Source of the DNA: JBMNQS01 sp050944255
GTDB taxonomy: Bacteria; Bacillota; Clostridia; Christensenellales; Maliibacteriaceae
Direction of reading: 5' to 3'
DNA: 9,887 bases
NCBI GenBank assembly: GCA_050944255.1
Contig: JBMNQS010000074.1
Coordinates: 1 to 9,887, forward strand
Shown one piece after another: positions 1 to 7,513 of the stretch. Each line of letters starts with the position of its first letter. Positions within the stretch are counted from its first letter, which is position 1. Made by a program: the position numbers and the translations under genes. Below the pieces are notes generated by a model, which saw only the letters and a list, made by a program, of their open reading frames with translations, searched no databases and had not been told where the DNA came from.

Positions 1-998
1 GCGGTGCGAAGGCCTTTTTGCAGCGCCCGGAAAACCGCCTCCTCCAGATGATCGGCCTCCTGATGTAGCGAGAAGGCATTCCGAAGCATCATGGCGGCGC
101 ACAGCACCGTGGCGATGGGGTTGGCCTTATCCTGCCCGGCGATATCCGGCGCCGAGCCGTGGATGGGCTCATACAGGCCCCGCTTGCCCTCCCCCAGGGA
201 AGCCGAGGGCAGAAGTCCGATGGAGCCGGTGATCTGGGACGCCTCGTCCGAGAGGATGTCCCCGAACATATTGCTGGTGACCATCACGTCAAACTGCGCC
301 GGGTCCTTCACAAGCTGCATGGCGGCGTTGTCCACCAGCATGTCGCTGTAGGCTACGTCCGGGTATTCCGCCGCCAGGCGGTGCATCACCTCACGCCAGA
401 GACGGGAGCTCACCAGCACGTTGGCCTTATCCACGCTGATCACCTGCTTGCGGCGCTCCCGGGCCATGTCAAATGCGATGCGGCCGATCCGCTCGATCTC
501 CATTTCGCTGTAGCACTCGGTGTCGAAGGCCTCCTCCCCGTTTTCGCCGCTTCGCCTGCCCCGCTCCCCGAAGTAGATGCCTCCGGTCAGCTCGCGGACG
601 ATCACCATATCGAATCCCTTATCGGCGATGTCCCGCCGCAGCGGGCACGCGTCCCTCAGTTCGTCCAGCAGGCGCGCCGGGCGTATATTGGCATAGAGGC
701 CCAGCGCCTTGCGCAACCCCAGCAGCGCCCGCTCCGGGCGCAGGTGCCCCGGCAGCGTGTCCCATTTGGGGCCGCCCACCGCGCCTAAAAGCACGCTGTC
801 GCTCTCAAGGCAAGTTTGCACCGCCTCATCGGGCAGCGGCTCTCCGGTTTGATCGATGGCGGCGCCCCCGGCCAATACCTTTTTAAAATCGAACCTGTGG
901 CCGAATTTTTCTCCCACGGCCTCCAGCGCCCGCATGGCGGCGGATACGATCTCTGGGCCGATGCCGTCCCCTTCAATGACTGCGACGGTGTACTTCAT
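1..998 (-). CDS. leuB: 3-isopropylmalate dehydrogenase LeuB (3' end cut off by the window)
   Basis: LeuB performs the NAD+-dependent oxidative decarboxylation of 3-isopropylmalate to 2-oxoisocaproate in the cytoplasm. Beside cimA it probably also oxidises 3-methylmalate to 2-oxobutyrate. Direct translation gives 332 whole codons from ATG 998 to the edge with no stop; the family is about 350-360 aa, so only some 20-30 residues are missing. Motifs seen in order: GDGIGPEI (10-17), the LRPERALLGLRK substrate-binding segment (86-97), ELTGGIYFG (136-144) with Arg135 and Tyr142, VDKAN with Lys191, Asp223 in VDNAAMQL, and metal-site Asp247 and Asp251 in GDILSDEAS. HGSAPDIAG (280-288) carries the Asp-Ile pair typical of NAD+ rather than NADP+ use. 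The start overlaps the leuD stop as ATGA and follows an excellent AGGAGGTG. Homoisocitrate or tartrate dehydrogenase are paralogous alternatives but do not fit the context. Confidence 0.97.
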   Translation of the reverse strand, partial: MKYTVAVIEGDGIGPEIVSAAMRALEAVGEKFGHRFDFKKVLAGGAAIDQTGEPLPDEAVQTCLESDSVLLGAVGGPKWDTLPGHLRPERALLGLRKALGLYANIRPARLLDELRDACPLRRDIADKGFDMVIVRELTGGIYFGERGRRSGENGEEAFDTECYSEMEIERIGRIAFDMARERRKQVISVDKANVLVSSRLWREVMHRLAAEYPDVAYSDMLVDNAAMQLVKDPAQFDVMVTSNMFGDILSDEASQITGSIGLLPSASLGEGKRGLYEPIHGSAPDIAGQDKANPIATVLCAAMMLRNAFSLHQEADHLEEAVFRALQKGLRT

Positions 999-1477
999 GC
1001 TTCACCTCCTGCGATGGACGAAAGAAGCCCGCCCGCCGCGATGATCTTCTGCAGAAAATCCGGGAAGGGCGCAAAGTCCCACGAGACGCCGCTGGTGAGG
1101 TTGTGGAGCTTGCCGTTGTCAAAGTCGATGGTGATCTCGTCCCCTTCGGCAATTTCGGCGTCGCACTCCACGATGGGCAGCCCGATGTTGATGGCGTTGC
1201 GGTAGAAAATGCGTGCAAAGCTCCCGGCCACCACCGCGCCGATACCGGCGGCCTTTATAGCGATGGGCGCGTGCTCCCGGGAGGAGCCGCAGCCGAAATT
1301 GCTGCCACCCACGATGATGTCGCCCTTTTTGACCCGCTTGATGAACGTGGGGTCCAGGTCCTCCATGCAGTGGCTGGCCAGTTCATCGTGGTCCTGGGTG
1401 TTTAAGTACCGGGCCGGGATGATCACGTCGGTATCCACATTGTCCCCGTATTTGATCGCCGTTCCTGTCAGTTTCAT
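995..1477 (-). CDS. leuD: 3-isopropylmalate dehydratase small subunit LeuD
   Basis: LeuD is the swivelling small subunit of isopropylmalate isomerase, which with LeuC interconverts 2- and 3-isopropylmalate. It should also act on the citramalate/citraconate/methylmalate pair made downstream of CimA. The 160-aa length is the short form paired with short LeuC proteins, not the roughly 200-aa enterobacterial form. DNVDTDVIIPARYL (12-25) is the family N-terminal signature, followed by the YLNT substrate-specificity loop (24-27), GSNFGCGSSREHAP (58-71) and GSFARIFYRNAINIGLP (85-101). The start at ATG 1477 has AGAGAGG 5 nt upstream and lies 18 nt after the leuC stop. The last codons (AGGEA, then stop) contain the ribosome-binding site of leuB, and the two genes overlap by 4 nt. 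Homoaconitase small subunit is the main alternative; context favours LeuD. Confidence 0.96.
   Translation of the reverse strand: MKLTGTAIKYGDNVDTDVIIPARYLNTQDHDELASHCMEDLDPTFIKRVKKGDIIVGGSNFGCGSSREHAPIAIKAAGIGAVVAGSFARIFYRNAINIGLPIVECDAEIAEGDEITIDFDNGKLHNLTSGVSWDFAPFPDFLQKIIAAGGLLSSIAGGEA
1003..1010 (-). promoter_or_regulatory. leuB ribosome-binding site inside the leuD 3' end
   Basis: The minus strand reads AGGAGGTG here, with 6 nt between AGGAGG and ATG 998. It is nearly perfectly complementary to the 16S rRNA 3' end. It lies inside the last codons of leuD, so leuD translation passes over the site and the TGA/ATG overlap should favour re-initiation. It supports 998 as the leuB start. Confidence 0.85.
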
Positions 1478-1495
1478 ATTAGCCTCTCTTTCTCG

Positions 1496-2749
1496 TCACC
1501 GGGCCGGCGCGATTTTTCCGCTGATGGCGGAAGCGGCGGCCACGGCCGGGCTGGCCAGGTACACCTCGCTGCCGGTATGCCCCATGCGCCCCACGAAGTT
1601 GCGGTTGGTGGTGGCCACGCAGCACTCACCCTCGGCCAGTATGCCCATATGCCCTCCCAAACACGGGCCGCAGGTGGGGGTGGAGACCACGCAGCCCGCC
1701 TCGACGAAGGTGCGCAGGTAGCCTTTTTCCATGGCGTCCAGATAGATTTTCTGCGTGGCGGGTATGATGATGGCCCGCACGCCATCGGCCACCTTTTTGC
1801 CCTTGAAAATCTCGGCGGCAATGGCCAGGTCCTCCAATCGTCCGTTGGTGCACGAGCCGATCACCACCTGGTCGATTGGGATATCGGGCATATCCTCAAA
1901 TGTGCGGGCGTTCTCCGGCAGGTGCGGGAAGGCCACCGTCTGCCCCACCTGGGAAAGGTCGATTTCAATGACCCGCTCATACTCGGCGTCCTCGTCGGCT
2001 TCATAAATGGCGGGCTTTTTGTCGCTATGCTCGGCAATGTAGGCCAGCGTCTGCTCATCCACCGGGAACACGCAGTTTTTGGCGCCCGCCTCGATGGCCA
2101 TATTGGCGATGCACAGCCTATCGCTGACGCTGAGGCTGGCCACCCCGTCGCCGGAGAACTCCATGGACTGGTACAGCGCCCCATCCACGCCGATCATCCC
2201 TATGATATGAAGGATCAAATCCTTTCCGTAGACATGCCCAGGCAGGCTTCCCGTCAGGTGGAACCCGATGGCGGAGGGCACCTTCAGCCACACCTGGCCC
2301 GTGGCCATGACGGCGGCCATATCCGTGGAGCCCACGCCGGTGGAGAAGGCGCCCAGCGCCCCATAGGTGCAGGTATGGCTGTCCGCGCCGATGACCACGT
2401 CGCCGGGTACCACCAGCCCCTTTTCCGGCAGCAGCGCGTGCTCGATGCCCATCTCGCCCACATCAAAGAAATGGGTCACGCCCATTTCTTTTGCAAACCG
2501 GCGAATCTTTTTGCACTGCTCGGCGGCCTTGATGTCCTTATTGGGGGTGAAGTGGTCCATCACCAGCGCCACTTTGTCCCGGTCGAAGACCTCGCTGCAG
2601 CCGGCCCTGCAAAATTCATGGATGGCTACGGGCGCGGTGATATCGTTGCCCAGCACCAGGTCCACTTCGGCCATGATGATCTCCCCGGCCTTTACGCTGT
2701 CCCTGCCGCAGTGGGCGGAGAGTATTTTCTGCGTCATGGTCATTGCCAT
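1496..2749 (-). CDS. leuC: 3-isopropylmalate dehydratase large subunit LeuC
   Basis: LeuC is the catalytic aconitase-family subunit carrying the [4Fe-4S] cluster, and works with LeuD in the leucine pathway and, by inference, in the citramalate route to isoleucine. At 417 aa it is the short LeuC form of archaea and many anaerobic Bacillota, not the roughly 466-aa enterobacterial form. The three cluster cysteines are visible: Cys300 in GSCTNGR, and Cys360 and Cys363 in TCGPCLGG. GADSHTCTYGALGAF (121-135), GVGSTDMA (139-146) and TTNRNFVGRMG (380-390) are aconitase-fold active-site motifs. Three ATGs lie close together (residues 1, 3 and 5). ATG 2749 is preferred because GGAGG sits 9 nt upstream and it begins only 4 nt after the cimA stop. 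An unlabelled homoaconitase is possible in principle, but leuA/leuD/leuB neighbours make LeuC far more likely. Confidence 0.97.
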   Translation of the reverse strand: MAMTMTQKILSAHCGRDSVKAGEIIMAEVDLVLGNDITAPVAIHEFCRAGCSEVFDRDKVALVMDHFTPNKDIKAAEQCKKIRRFAKEMGVTHFFDVGEMGIEHALLPEKGLVVPGDVVIGADSHTCTYGALGAFSTGVGSTDMAAVMATGQVWLKVPSAIGFHLTGSLPGHVYGKDLILHIIGMIGVDGALYQSMEFSGDGVASLSVSDRLCIANMAIEAGAKNCVFPVDEQTLAYIAEHSDKKPAIYEADEDAEYERVIEIDLSQVGQTVAFPHLPENARTFEDMPDIPIDQVVIGSCTNGRLEDLAIAAEIFKGKKVADGVRAIIIPATQKIYLDAMEKGYLRTFVEAGCVVSTPTCGPCLGGHMGILAEGECCVATTNRNFVGRMGHTGSEVYLASPAVAAASAISGKIAPAR

Positions 2750-2753
2750 TTGC

Positions 2754-4319
2754 CTATTCCTCCAAACATAGTTTGTATTCCAGAGAGTCCACCAGCGCCT
2801 CGAAGCTGGCCCGTATGATGTCGGTGGACGCGCCTACGGTGGTCCACCTGCGCTGCCCGTCTGTGCTCTCTATCAGAACGCGCACCCTCGAGCCGGTGGC
2901 CATGCCCGTCTCCAGCACGCGCACCTTGTAGTCGATCAAATGGACGTCCAGCAGCGCGGGATAGAACACGCACAGCGCTTTTCTAAGCGCCTGGTCCAGC
3001 GCGTGCACCGGGCCGTTGCCCATGGCGGCGGTGACTTCCTGGTGGTCGCCCACCTGGATCTTGATCATGGCATTGGACGTCATCTCCCCGTCCGGGCGCG
3101 GGAATTCGCCGCTGGTCTTGTACATGCTGAGGCTGAAATGCGGCTTAAACCGGCCCAGCACCTTCTTCACCATCAATTCAAAGCTGGCGTCCGCCGCCTC
3201 GAATTGATACCCTTCGTACTCCAGTTGCTTCAGCCGCTCCAGTATCTGGGTAATCTCGGGGCTCTCCTTGGTCATCTCCGGGGCAATGCCCTTGATTTTC
3301 AGGAGCACGGCCTTTTTACCCGACACCTCCGAGAGCAGGAAGCGCCTCTTATTGCCCACCAATTCAGGCGAGATATGCTCAAAGGAGCGGGACAGCTTGT
3401 CGACGCCGTCGATGTGCATGCCCCCCTTATGGGCGAATGCGCTCTTGCCCACATAGGGTTTGCCGCTGGGCAGGGAGGTGTTGGCGATCTCGGCGATCTT
3501 CACCGCCGTCAGGCTGAGCTTTTCCATATCGCCGCTGATGCACCGCAGCCCGCTCTTGAGCTGGAGGGTGGGCATGATGGCGGAAAGATCCGCATTGCCG
3601 CAGCGCTCGCCGATGCCGTTCATGGTCCCCTGAATGTGTACCGCCCCCGCGTCCACCGCAAGCAGCGAATTGGCCACGGCGCAGCCGATGTCGTTGTGGC
3701 AGTGGATGCCGATGCGCTGCTTGGGGAACCGCCGGCAGACTTCCTTGGTCATCTCCCATATCTGGATGGGCCCCACGCCGCCGTTGGTATCGCACAGGCA
3801 CAGCACATCCGCCCCGCCCCGGCACGCCGCCTCCAGCACCGCCATGGCGTACGCCTCATTGGCCAGGCAGCCGTCGAAGAAATGTTCCGCGTCGAAGATG
3901 ACTTCCTTGCCCTCGTCTTTAAAGAACCGGACGGTATCCTGGACGCACTGGAGGTTTTCCTCCGGCGCGGCCTTGAGTATCTCCGTCACATGCAGGTCCC
4001 AGGACTTGCCGAACAGCGAGATCACCGGCGTATCCGCCGCAAGCAGCGAGACCACGTTTTGATCCTCCCGCACGGTCTTATCCACGCGCCGGGTGCTGCC
4101 AAAGGCCACCAGGCGGGCGTTTTTCAGCTGCAGCTTCGACGCCTGTTCAAAAAACTCCATATCCTTGGGGTTGGAGCCGGGGTTGCCCGCCTCGATGTAT
4201 TGTATGCCGAACTCATCGAGCGTCTTGACAATCTCCAGCTTATCCGGGACAGAAAAGGATACGTTTTCCGCCTGGGCGCCGTCGCGCAGCGTGGTATCAA
4301 GTATTTCCAGTTGCCTCAT
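2754..4319 (-). CDS. cimA: (R)-citramalate synthase CimA
   Basis: CimA condenses pyruvate with acetyl-CoA to (R)-citramalate, the first step of the threonine-independent route to 2-oxobutyrate and isoleucine. The 521-aa protein is a DRE-TIM metallolyase: LDTTLRDGAQAE (7-18, metal Asp13), GIHCHND (204-210, His206 and His208) and GERCGNAD (237-244, Asn242). Features that separate it from LeuA are PGSNPKD (47-53), AFGSTRR (72-78), DAEHFFDG (143-150), AFAHKGGMH (294-302), VGNKRRFLLSEVSG (321-334) and the YEGYQFEAADASFEL stretch (368-382). The C-terminal LeuA-type dimerisation/allosteric domain covers roughly 415-515, with AMGNGPVHALDQALRKAL (432-449) and a YKVRVLE strand (464-470). ATG 4319 overlaps the leuA end by 23 nt behind only a weak GGGGG. 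Placement between leuA and leuC fits supply of substrate to LeuCD. A homocitrate synthase role is unlikely from these motifs. Confidence 0.94.
   Translation of the reverse strand: MRQLEILDTTLRDGAQAENVSFSVPDKLEIVKTLDEFGIQYIEAGNPGSNPKDMEFFEQASKLQLKNARLVAFGSTRRVDKTVREDQNVVSLLAADTPVISLFGKSWDLHVTEILKAAPEENLQCVQDTVRFFKDEGKEVIFDAEHFFDGCLANEAYAMAVLEAACRGGADVLCLCDTNGGVGPIQIWEMTKEVCRRFPKQRIGIHCHNDIGCAVANSLLAVDAGAVHIQGTMNGIGERCGNADLSAIMPTLQLKSGLRCISGDMEKLSLTAVKIAEIANTSLPSGKPYVGKSAFAHKGGMHIDGVDKLSRSFEHISPELVGNKRRFLLSEVSGKKAVLLKIKGIAPEMTKESPEITQILERLKQLEYEGYQFEAADASFELMVKKVLGRFKPHFSLSMYKTSGEFPRPDGEMTSNAMIKIQVGDHQEVTAAMGNGPVHALDQALRKALCVFYPALLDVHLIDYKVRVLETGMATGSRVRVLIESTDGQRRWTTVGASTDIIRASFEALVDSLEYKLCLEE
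2757..2763 (-). promoter_or_regulatory. leuC ribosome-binding site in the last cimA codons
   Basis: The minus strand reads GGAGGAA, formed by the last sense codons of cimA (Glu-Glu, just before its TAG stop). The spacing from GGAGG to ATG 2749 is 9 nt. The cimA stop lies between this site and the leuC start, so ribosomes terminating on cimA are placed where leuC initiates. Confidence 0.8.
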
Positions 4320-5835
4320 GTGTGTCCCCCATTTCCAGCATCTTGTTCAGGCCGTTGAGATACGCCAGTATACTGGCCTGCATCACGTCGGTGGAAAGCC
4401 CCCTGCCCGTGACGCTTCTTTTTCCCGCCTTGATCTTGACGGTGACTTCGCCCAGGGCGTCCTTGCCCTCGGAGATGGAGCGGATAACGTAGTCGTCCAA
4501 TTGATGGGGCGGCGCCTCCACCAGCTTGTCGATGGCGTTATAGGCGGCGTCCACGGGGCCGTCCCCCAGCGCCACTTCCTCCAGTATATTTTCGCCGTGC
4601 TCCAACTGGATGGTGCAGTTGGCCTTGGAGGCGTTGCTGGAGAACAGGTCGAACCGTACCAGCTTATAGATGCCTCCGTTTTGCACCATCTTGTTGGTGA
4701 TGATGGCCTCTATGTCGTTGTCGTTCACTTCTTTTTTCCTGTCACAAAGGGCGATGAACTCCTCAAAGAACCGGTCCAGCTCCTCTTCGCTCAGGCGGTA
4801 TCCCAGTTCGCTGACCCGCTCGTCGAAGGCGTGGCGGCCGCTGTGTTTGCCCAGCACCAGCTTGCTTTTCTTCAGCCCGATGGATTCGGGGTTCATGATC
4901 TCGTAGGTGCTGCGGTCCGCCAGAAGGCCGTGCTGGTGGATGCCTGCTTCATGGGCGAAGGCGTTCCCGCCCACGATGGCCTTGTTCATGGGGGCGGCCA
5001 TGCCCACGATGGAGTATACCAAGCGGCTGGATCGGTAAATCTGCGTGGTGTCCACCCGGCAGCCCACATCAAAGAAGTCTTTGCGGGTGTTCATGGCCAT
5101 GACCACTTCTTCCAGCGCCGCGTTTCCGGCCCGCTCGCCCAGCCCGTTGACGGTGCATTCAATCTGCGCGGCACCGGCCTTCACCGCCGCCAGGGAGTTG
5201 GCCACCGCCATCCCCAGGTCGTTGTGGCAGTGCACCGAGAGAATCACTTTATCCATGTCCGGCACGTTCTCCTTCAGGTAGCCGATGAGCGCCGTCATTT
5301 CCTCCGGGGTGGCGTAGCCCACCGTATCGGGCACATTGATCACCGTGGCGCCCGCCTCGATGGCCGCCTGGAAAATCCGGGCCAGAAAGGCCGGGTCGCT
5401 CCTGGTGGCGTCCTCGGCGGAAAATTCCACTTCCGGGCATTTCCCCTTGGCGTAGGCCACTATGGCCGCCGCCTGCTCCAATACCTTCTCCGGCGCCATT
5501 TTCAGCTTATGGTGCATGTGAATGGGGGATGTGGAGATAAACGTGTGGATCAGCGGCGAGGCGGCGTGTTTCACCGCGTCGTAGGCCACGTCGATGTCCT
5601 TTGGGAGCGCCCGGGCCAAAGAGGCCACCTGGCAGTCCTTCACGGTCTGGGCCACCATGCTCACCGACTGGAAATCCCCCGGCGAGGAGATGGCAAAGCC
5701 CGCCTCGATGACGTCCACCTTCAGCCTTTCGAGCTGTTTGGCCACCTCAACTTTTTCCCGCAGGTCCATGCTGCATCCGGGGGCCTGCTCGCCGTCCCGC
5801 AGCGTCGTATCCAATATTTTTACTGTCTGGCTCAT
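4297..5835 (-). CDS. leuA: 2-isopropylmalate synthase LeuA
   Basis: LeuA condenses 2-oxoisovalerate with acetyl-CoA, the committed and normally leucine-inhibited step of leucine synthesis. From ATG 5835 the product is 512 aa, the usual length of bacterial LeuA. Motifs: ILDTTLRDGEQAPG (7-20, metal Asp14), a STSPIHMHHKL substrate-region segment (101-111), SVHCHNDLGMAVANS (200-214, His202 and His204), NGLGERAGNAALEEV (230-244, Asn238), NAFAHEAGIHQHG (291-303) and LGKHSGRHAF (328-337). The C-terminal regulatory domain (about 385-505) includes LGDGPVDAAYNAIDKLVE (423-440). The frame stays open upstream to 5898, but that extension runs back into ilvD, is basic and low in conservation, and does not resemble a LeuA N-terminus; the AAAGGAGG site 9 nt before 5835 decides the start. 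The gene begins 16 nt after the ilvD stop. Confidence 0.97.
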   Translation of the reverse strand: MSQTVKILDTTLRDGEQAPGCSMDLREKVEVAKQLERLKVDVIEAGFAISSPGDFQSVSMVAQTVKDCQVASLARALPKDIDVAYDAVKHAASPLIHTFISTSPIHMHHKLKMAPEKVLEQAAAIVAYAKGKCPEVEFSAEDATRSDPAFLARIFQAAIEAGATVINVPDTVGYATPEEMTALIGYLKENVPDMDKVILSVHCHNDLGMAVANSLAAVKAGAAQIECTVNGLGERAGNAALEEVVMAMNTRKDFFDVGCRVDTTQIYRSSRLVYSIVGMAAPMNKAIVGGNAFAHEAGIHQHGLLADRSTYEIMNPESIGLKKSKLVLGKHSGRHAFDERVSELGYRLSEEELDRFFEEFIALCDRKKEVNDNDIEAIITNKMVQNGGIYKLVRFDLFSSNASKANCTIQLEHGENILEEVALGDGPVDAAYNAIDKLVEAPPHQLDDYVIRSISEGKDALGEVTVKIKAGKRSVTGRGLSTDVMQASILAYLNGLNKMLEMGDTHEATGNT

Positions 5836-5844
5836 CTTTCGCAT

Positions 5845-5852
5845 CCTCCTTT
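5845..5852 (-). promoter_or_regulatory. leuA ribosome-binding site that fixes the start
   Basis: The minus strand reads AAAGGAGG, starting on the last base of the ilvD stop codon. An in-frame ATG (5844-5842) abuts the site directly and is too close to be used. The next ATG (5835) lies 9 nt from GG, an ideal distance. This is the main reason for choosing 5835 over the longer open frame. Confidence 0.85.
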
Positions 5853-7513
5853 CACTCAATGATCGCGCCCTTTTCCGCCGAAGAGACATGCTTTGCATAC
5901 CTCTGGAGATAGCCGCGTCTTTTTGTCGTTTCCTTGATGGTCATGGTCTGTCTGCGTCTTTCAAGTTCTTCCTGGGAAATCATGACATCCAGCCTATAGC
6001 CGGGAATGTCGATGCGGATCTTATCCCCCTCTTTCAGGTAGGCGATGGGGCCGCCGCCTGCCGCCTCGGGGGATATGTGCCCAATGGCCGCGCCGCGGGT
6101 GGCGCCGGAGAAGCGTCCGTCGGTAACCAGAGCCACCTGTTCGTCCAGTCCCATGCCCGCGATCACCGAGGTGGGCATCAGCATCTCCCGCATCCCCGGT
6201 CCTCCGGCGGGACCCTCGTAGCGGATCACCACCACGTCGCCGGGCACGATCTTGCCATCGAAGATGGCCTGTGTGGCCTCCTGCTCGCTGTCAAACACCC
6301 GGGCGGGACCCTCATGCACCAGCATCTCCTTGGCCACGGCGCTGCGCTTGACCACTGCGCCGCCGGGGGCCAGGGAGCCGAACAGGATGGCAAGCCCGCC
6401 GGTGGGCGAGTAGGGATTGTCAATGCTGCGTATGACGCTGTAATCCGTCACCTTCACCCCGGAGAGATTTTCCGCTACGGTTTTTCCGGCAACGGTGAGA
6501 GCCGAAGTGTCCAGATAGTCCTTTTTGGCAAGCTCGCTCATCACCGCCTGCACGCCGCCGGCCAATTGCAGGTCCTGCATATGGTGGCTGCCCGCCGGGG
6601 CCAGCTTGCACAGATTGGGCGTTTTCTGGCTCAATGCATTGATCATCGTCAGATCAAATTCGATCCCCGCCTCATGGGCGATGGCCGCAAGGTGCAGCAC
6701 CGTATTGGAGGAGCAGCCCAGCGCCATATCCACCGTCAGCGCGTTTTGCATGGATGTTTCGGTGATGATATCCAGTACCCGGACATTGTCCTTGTAGAGC
6801 TTAAGGATTCTCTCCCCCGCCGCCTTTGCAAGGCGCGTGCGGGCGGCGTATACCGCCGGGATGGTGCCGTTTCCCGGCAGCGCGATGCCGATGGCCTCGC
6901 ACAGGCAGTTCATGGAATTGGCCGTGAACATGCCCGAGCAGGAGCCGCATCCGGGGCAGGCGTTATCCTCACGGCGGGCAAGCTCTTCATCGCTCATCTG
7001 GCCCGCTTGGTGGGCGCCTACCGCCTCAAAGACGCTGTTTAAATCCAGCGATTCGCCCCGTGCGTCCTGGACGGAAAGCATGGGGCCGCCGGAGACGAAT
7101 ATCGAGGGCAGGTTCAGCCGGGCCGCCGCCATGAGCATGCCGGGCACCACCTTGTCGCAGTTGGGGATGAACACCAGCGCGTCAAAGCAGTGGGCGCGGG
7201 CCATGCACTCCACCGTATCGGCGATCAGCTCCCGGGAGGCCAGCGAATACTTCATCCCTTCGTGGCCCATGGCAATGCCGTCGCACACGGCGATGGTGTT
7301 GAACTCCACCGGCGTTCCCCCGGCGCTGAGCACCCCGTCCTTGACGGCGCGGGCGATCTGCCCGAGGTGTATGTGGCCGGGTACGATCTCATTAAAGGAA
7401 TTGACGATGCCGATCAGCGGCTTCTTGATCTGGTTATCCGTCAGGCCCAGCGCCTTTAAAAGGGACCTGTGCGGCGCCCGGTCGGCGCCGCTTTTGATCT
7501 GGTCACTGTTCAT
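5852..7513 (-). CDS. ilvD: Dihydroxyacid dehydratase IlvD
   Basis: IlvD dehydrates 2,3-dihydroxyisovalerate and 2,3-dihydroxy-3-methylvalerate to the 2-oxoacids leading to valine/leucine and isoleucine. The 553-aa length suits the shorter IlvD proteins (E. coli is about 616 aa). Seen motifs: NSFNEIVPGHIHL (38-50), FNTIAVCDGIAMGHEGM (71-87), FIPNCDKVVPGMLM (115-128; cluster Cys119, Asp120 and Lys121 at the metal site), CPGCGSCSGMFTANSMNCL (186-204; cluster Cys192), EGPAGGPGMREML (433-445) and DGRFSGATRG (465-474) with the catalytic Ser region. Residues 45-47 are Pro-Gly-His, lacking the third cysteine of plant/mycobacterial [2Fe-2S] enzymes, so an E. coli-like oxygen-sensitive cluster is inferred. 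The start overlaps ilvC by 11 nt and follows AGAGGAA. Sugar-acid dehydratases (Edd, XylD) share the fold, but sequence and context support IlvD. Confidence 0.97.
   Translation of the reverse strand: MNSDQIKSGADRAPHRSLLKALGLTDNQIKKPLIGIVNSFNEIVPGHIHLGQIARAVKDGVLSAGGTPVEFNTIAVCDGIAMGHEGMKYSLASRELIADTVECMARAHCFDALVFIPNCDKVVPGMLMAAARLNLPSIFVSGGPMLSVQDARGESLDLNSVFEAVGAHQAGQMSDEELARREDNACPGCGSCSGMFTANSMNCLCEAIGIALPGNGTIPAVYAARTRLAKAAGERILKLYKDNVRVLDIITETSMQNALTVDMALGCSSNTVLHLAAIAHEAGIEFDLTMINALSQKTPNLCKLAPAGSHHMQDLQLAGGVQAVMSELAKKDYLDTSALTVAGKTVAENLSGVKVTDYSVIRSIDNPYSPTGGLAILFGSLAPGGAVVKRSAVAKEMLVHEGPARVFDSEQEATQAIFDGKIVPGDVVVIRYEGPAGGPGMREMLMPTSVIAGMGLDEQVALVTDGRFSGATRGAAIGHISPEAAGGGPIAYLKEGDKIRIDIPGYRLDVMISQEELERRRQTMTIKETTKRRGYLQRYAKHVSSAEKGAIIE

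Noticed and set aside
1..998. leuB as a pseudogene because no closed frame ends inside the window
   Set aside because: Manual translation shows an uninterrupted frame with all catalytic residues; it lacks a stop only because the window ends.
1478..1495. leuC-leuD spacer as an internal terminator or promoter
   Set aside because: It is only 18 nt, holds the leuD ribosome-binding site, and has no hairpin with a U tract.
1577..2818. Plus-strand open frame of 413 codons opposite leuC
   Set aside because: It mirrors LeuC almost end to end, is rich in His and Gly, and has no family resemblance.
2940..4358. Plus-strand open frame of 472 codons opposite cimA
   Set aside because: It lies almost wholly antisense to clearly conserved CimA motifs, has antisense-type composition and no recognised domain.
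4093..5862. Plus-strand open frame of 589 codons opposite leuA and cimA
   Set aside because: It is longer than the real gene beneath it, but its translation is a His/Gly/Val/Leu-rich mirror of conserved LeuA codons with no recognisable motif. GC-rich coding DNA rarely has stops in this antisense frame.
5836..5898. Possible 21-residue N-terminal extension of LeuA
   Set aside because: It overlaps the end of ilvD, contains the leuA ribosome-binding site itself, and is a basic peptide unlike LeuA N-termini.
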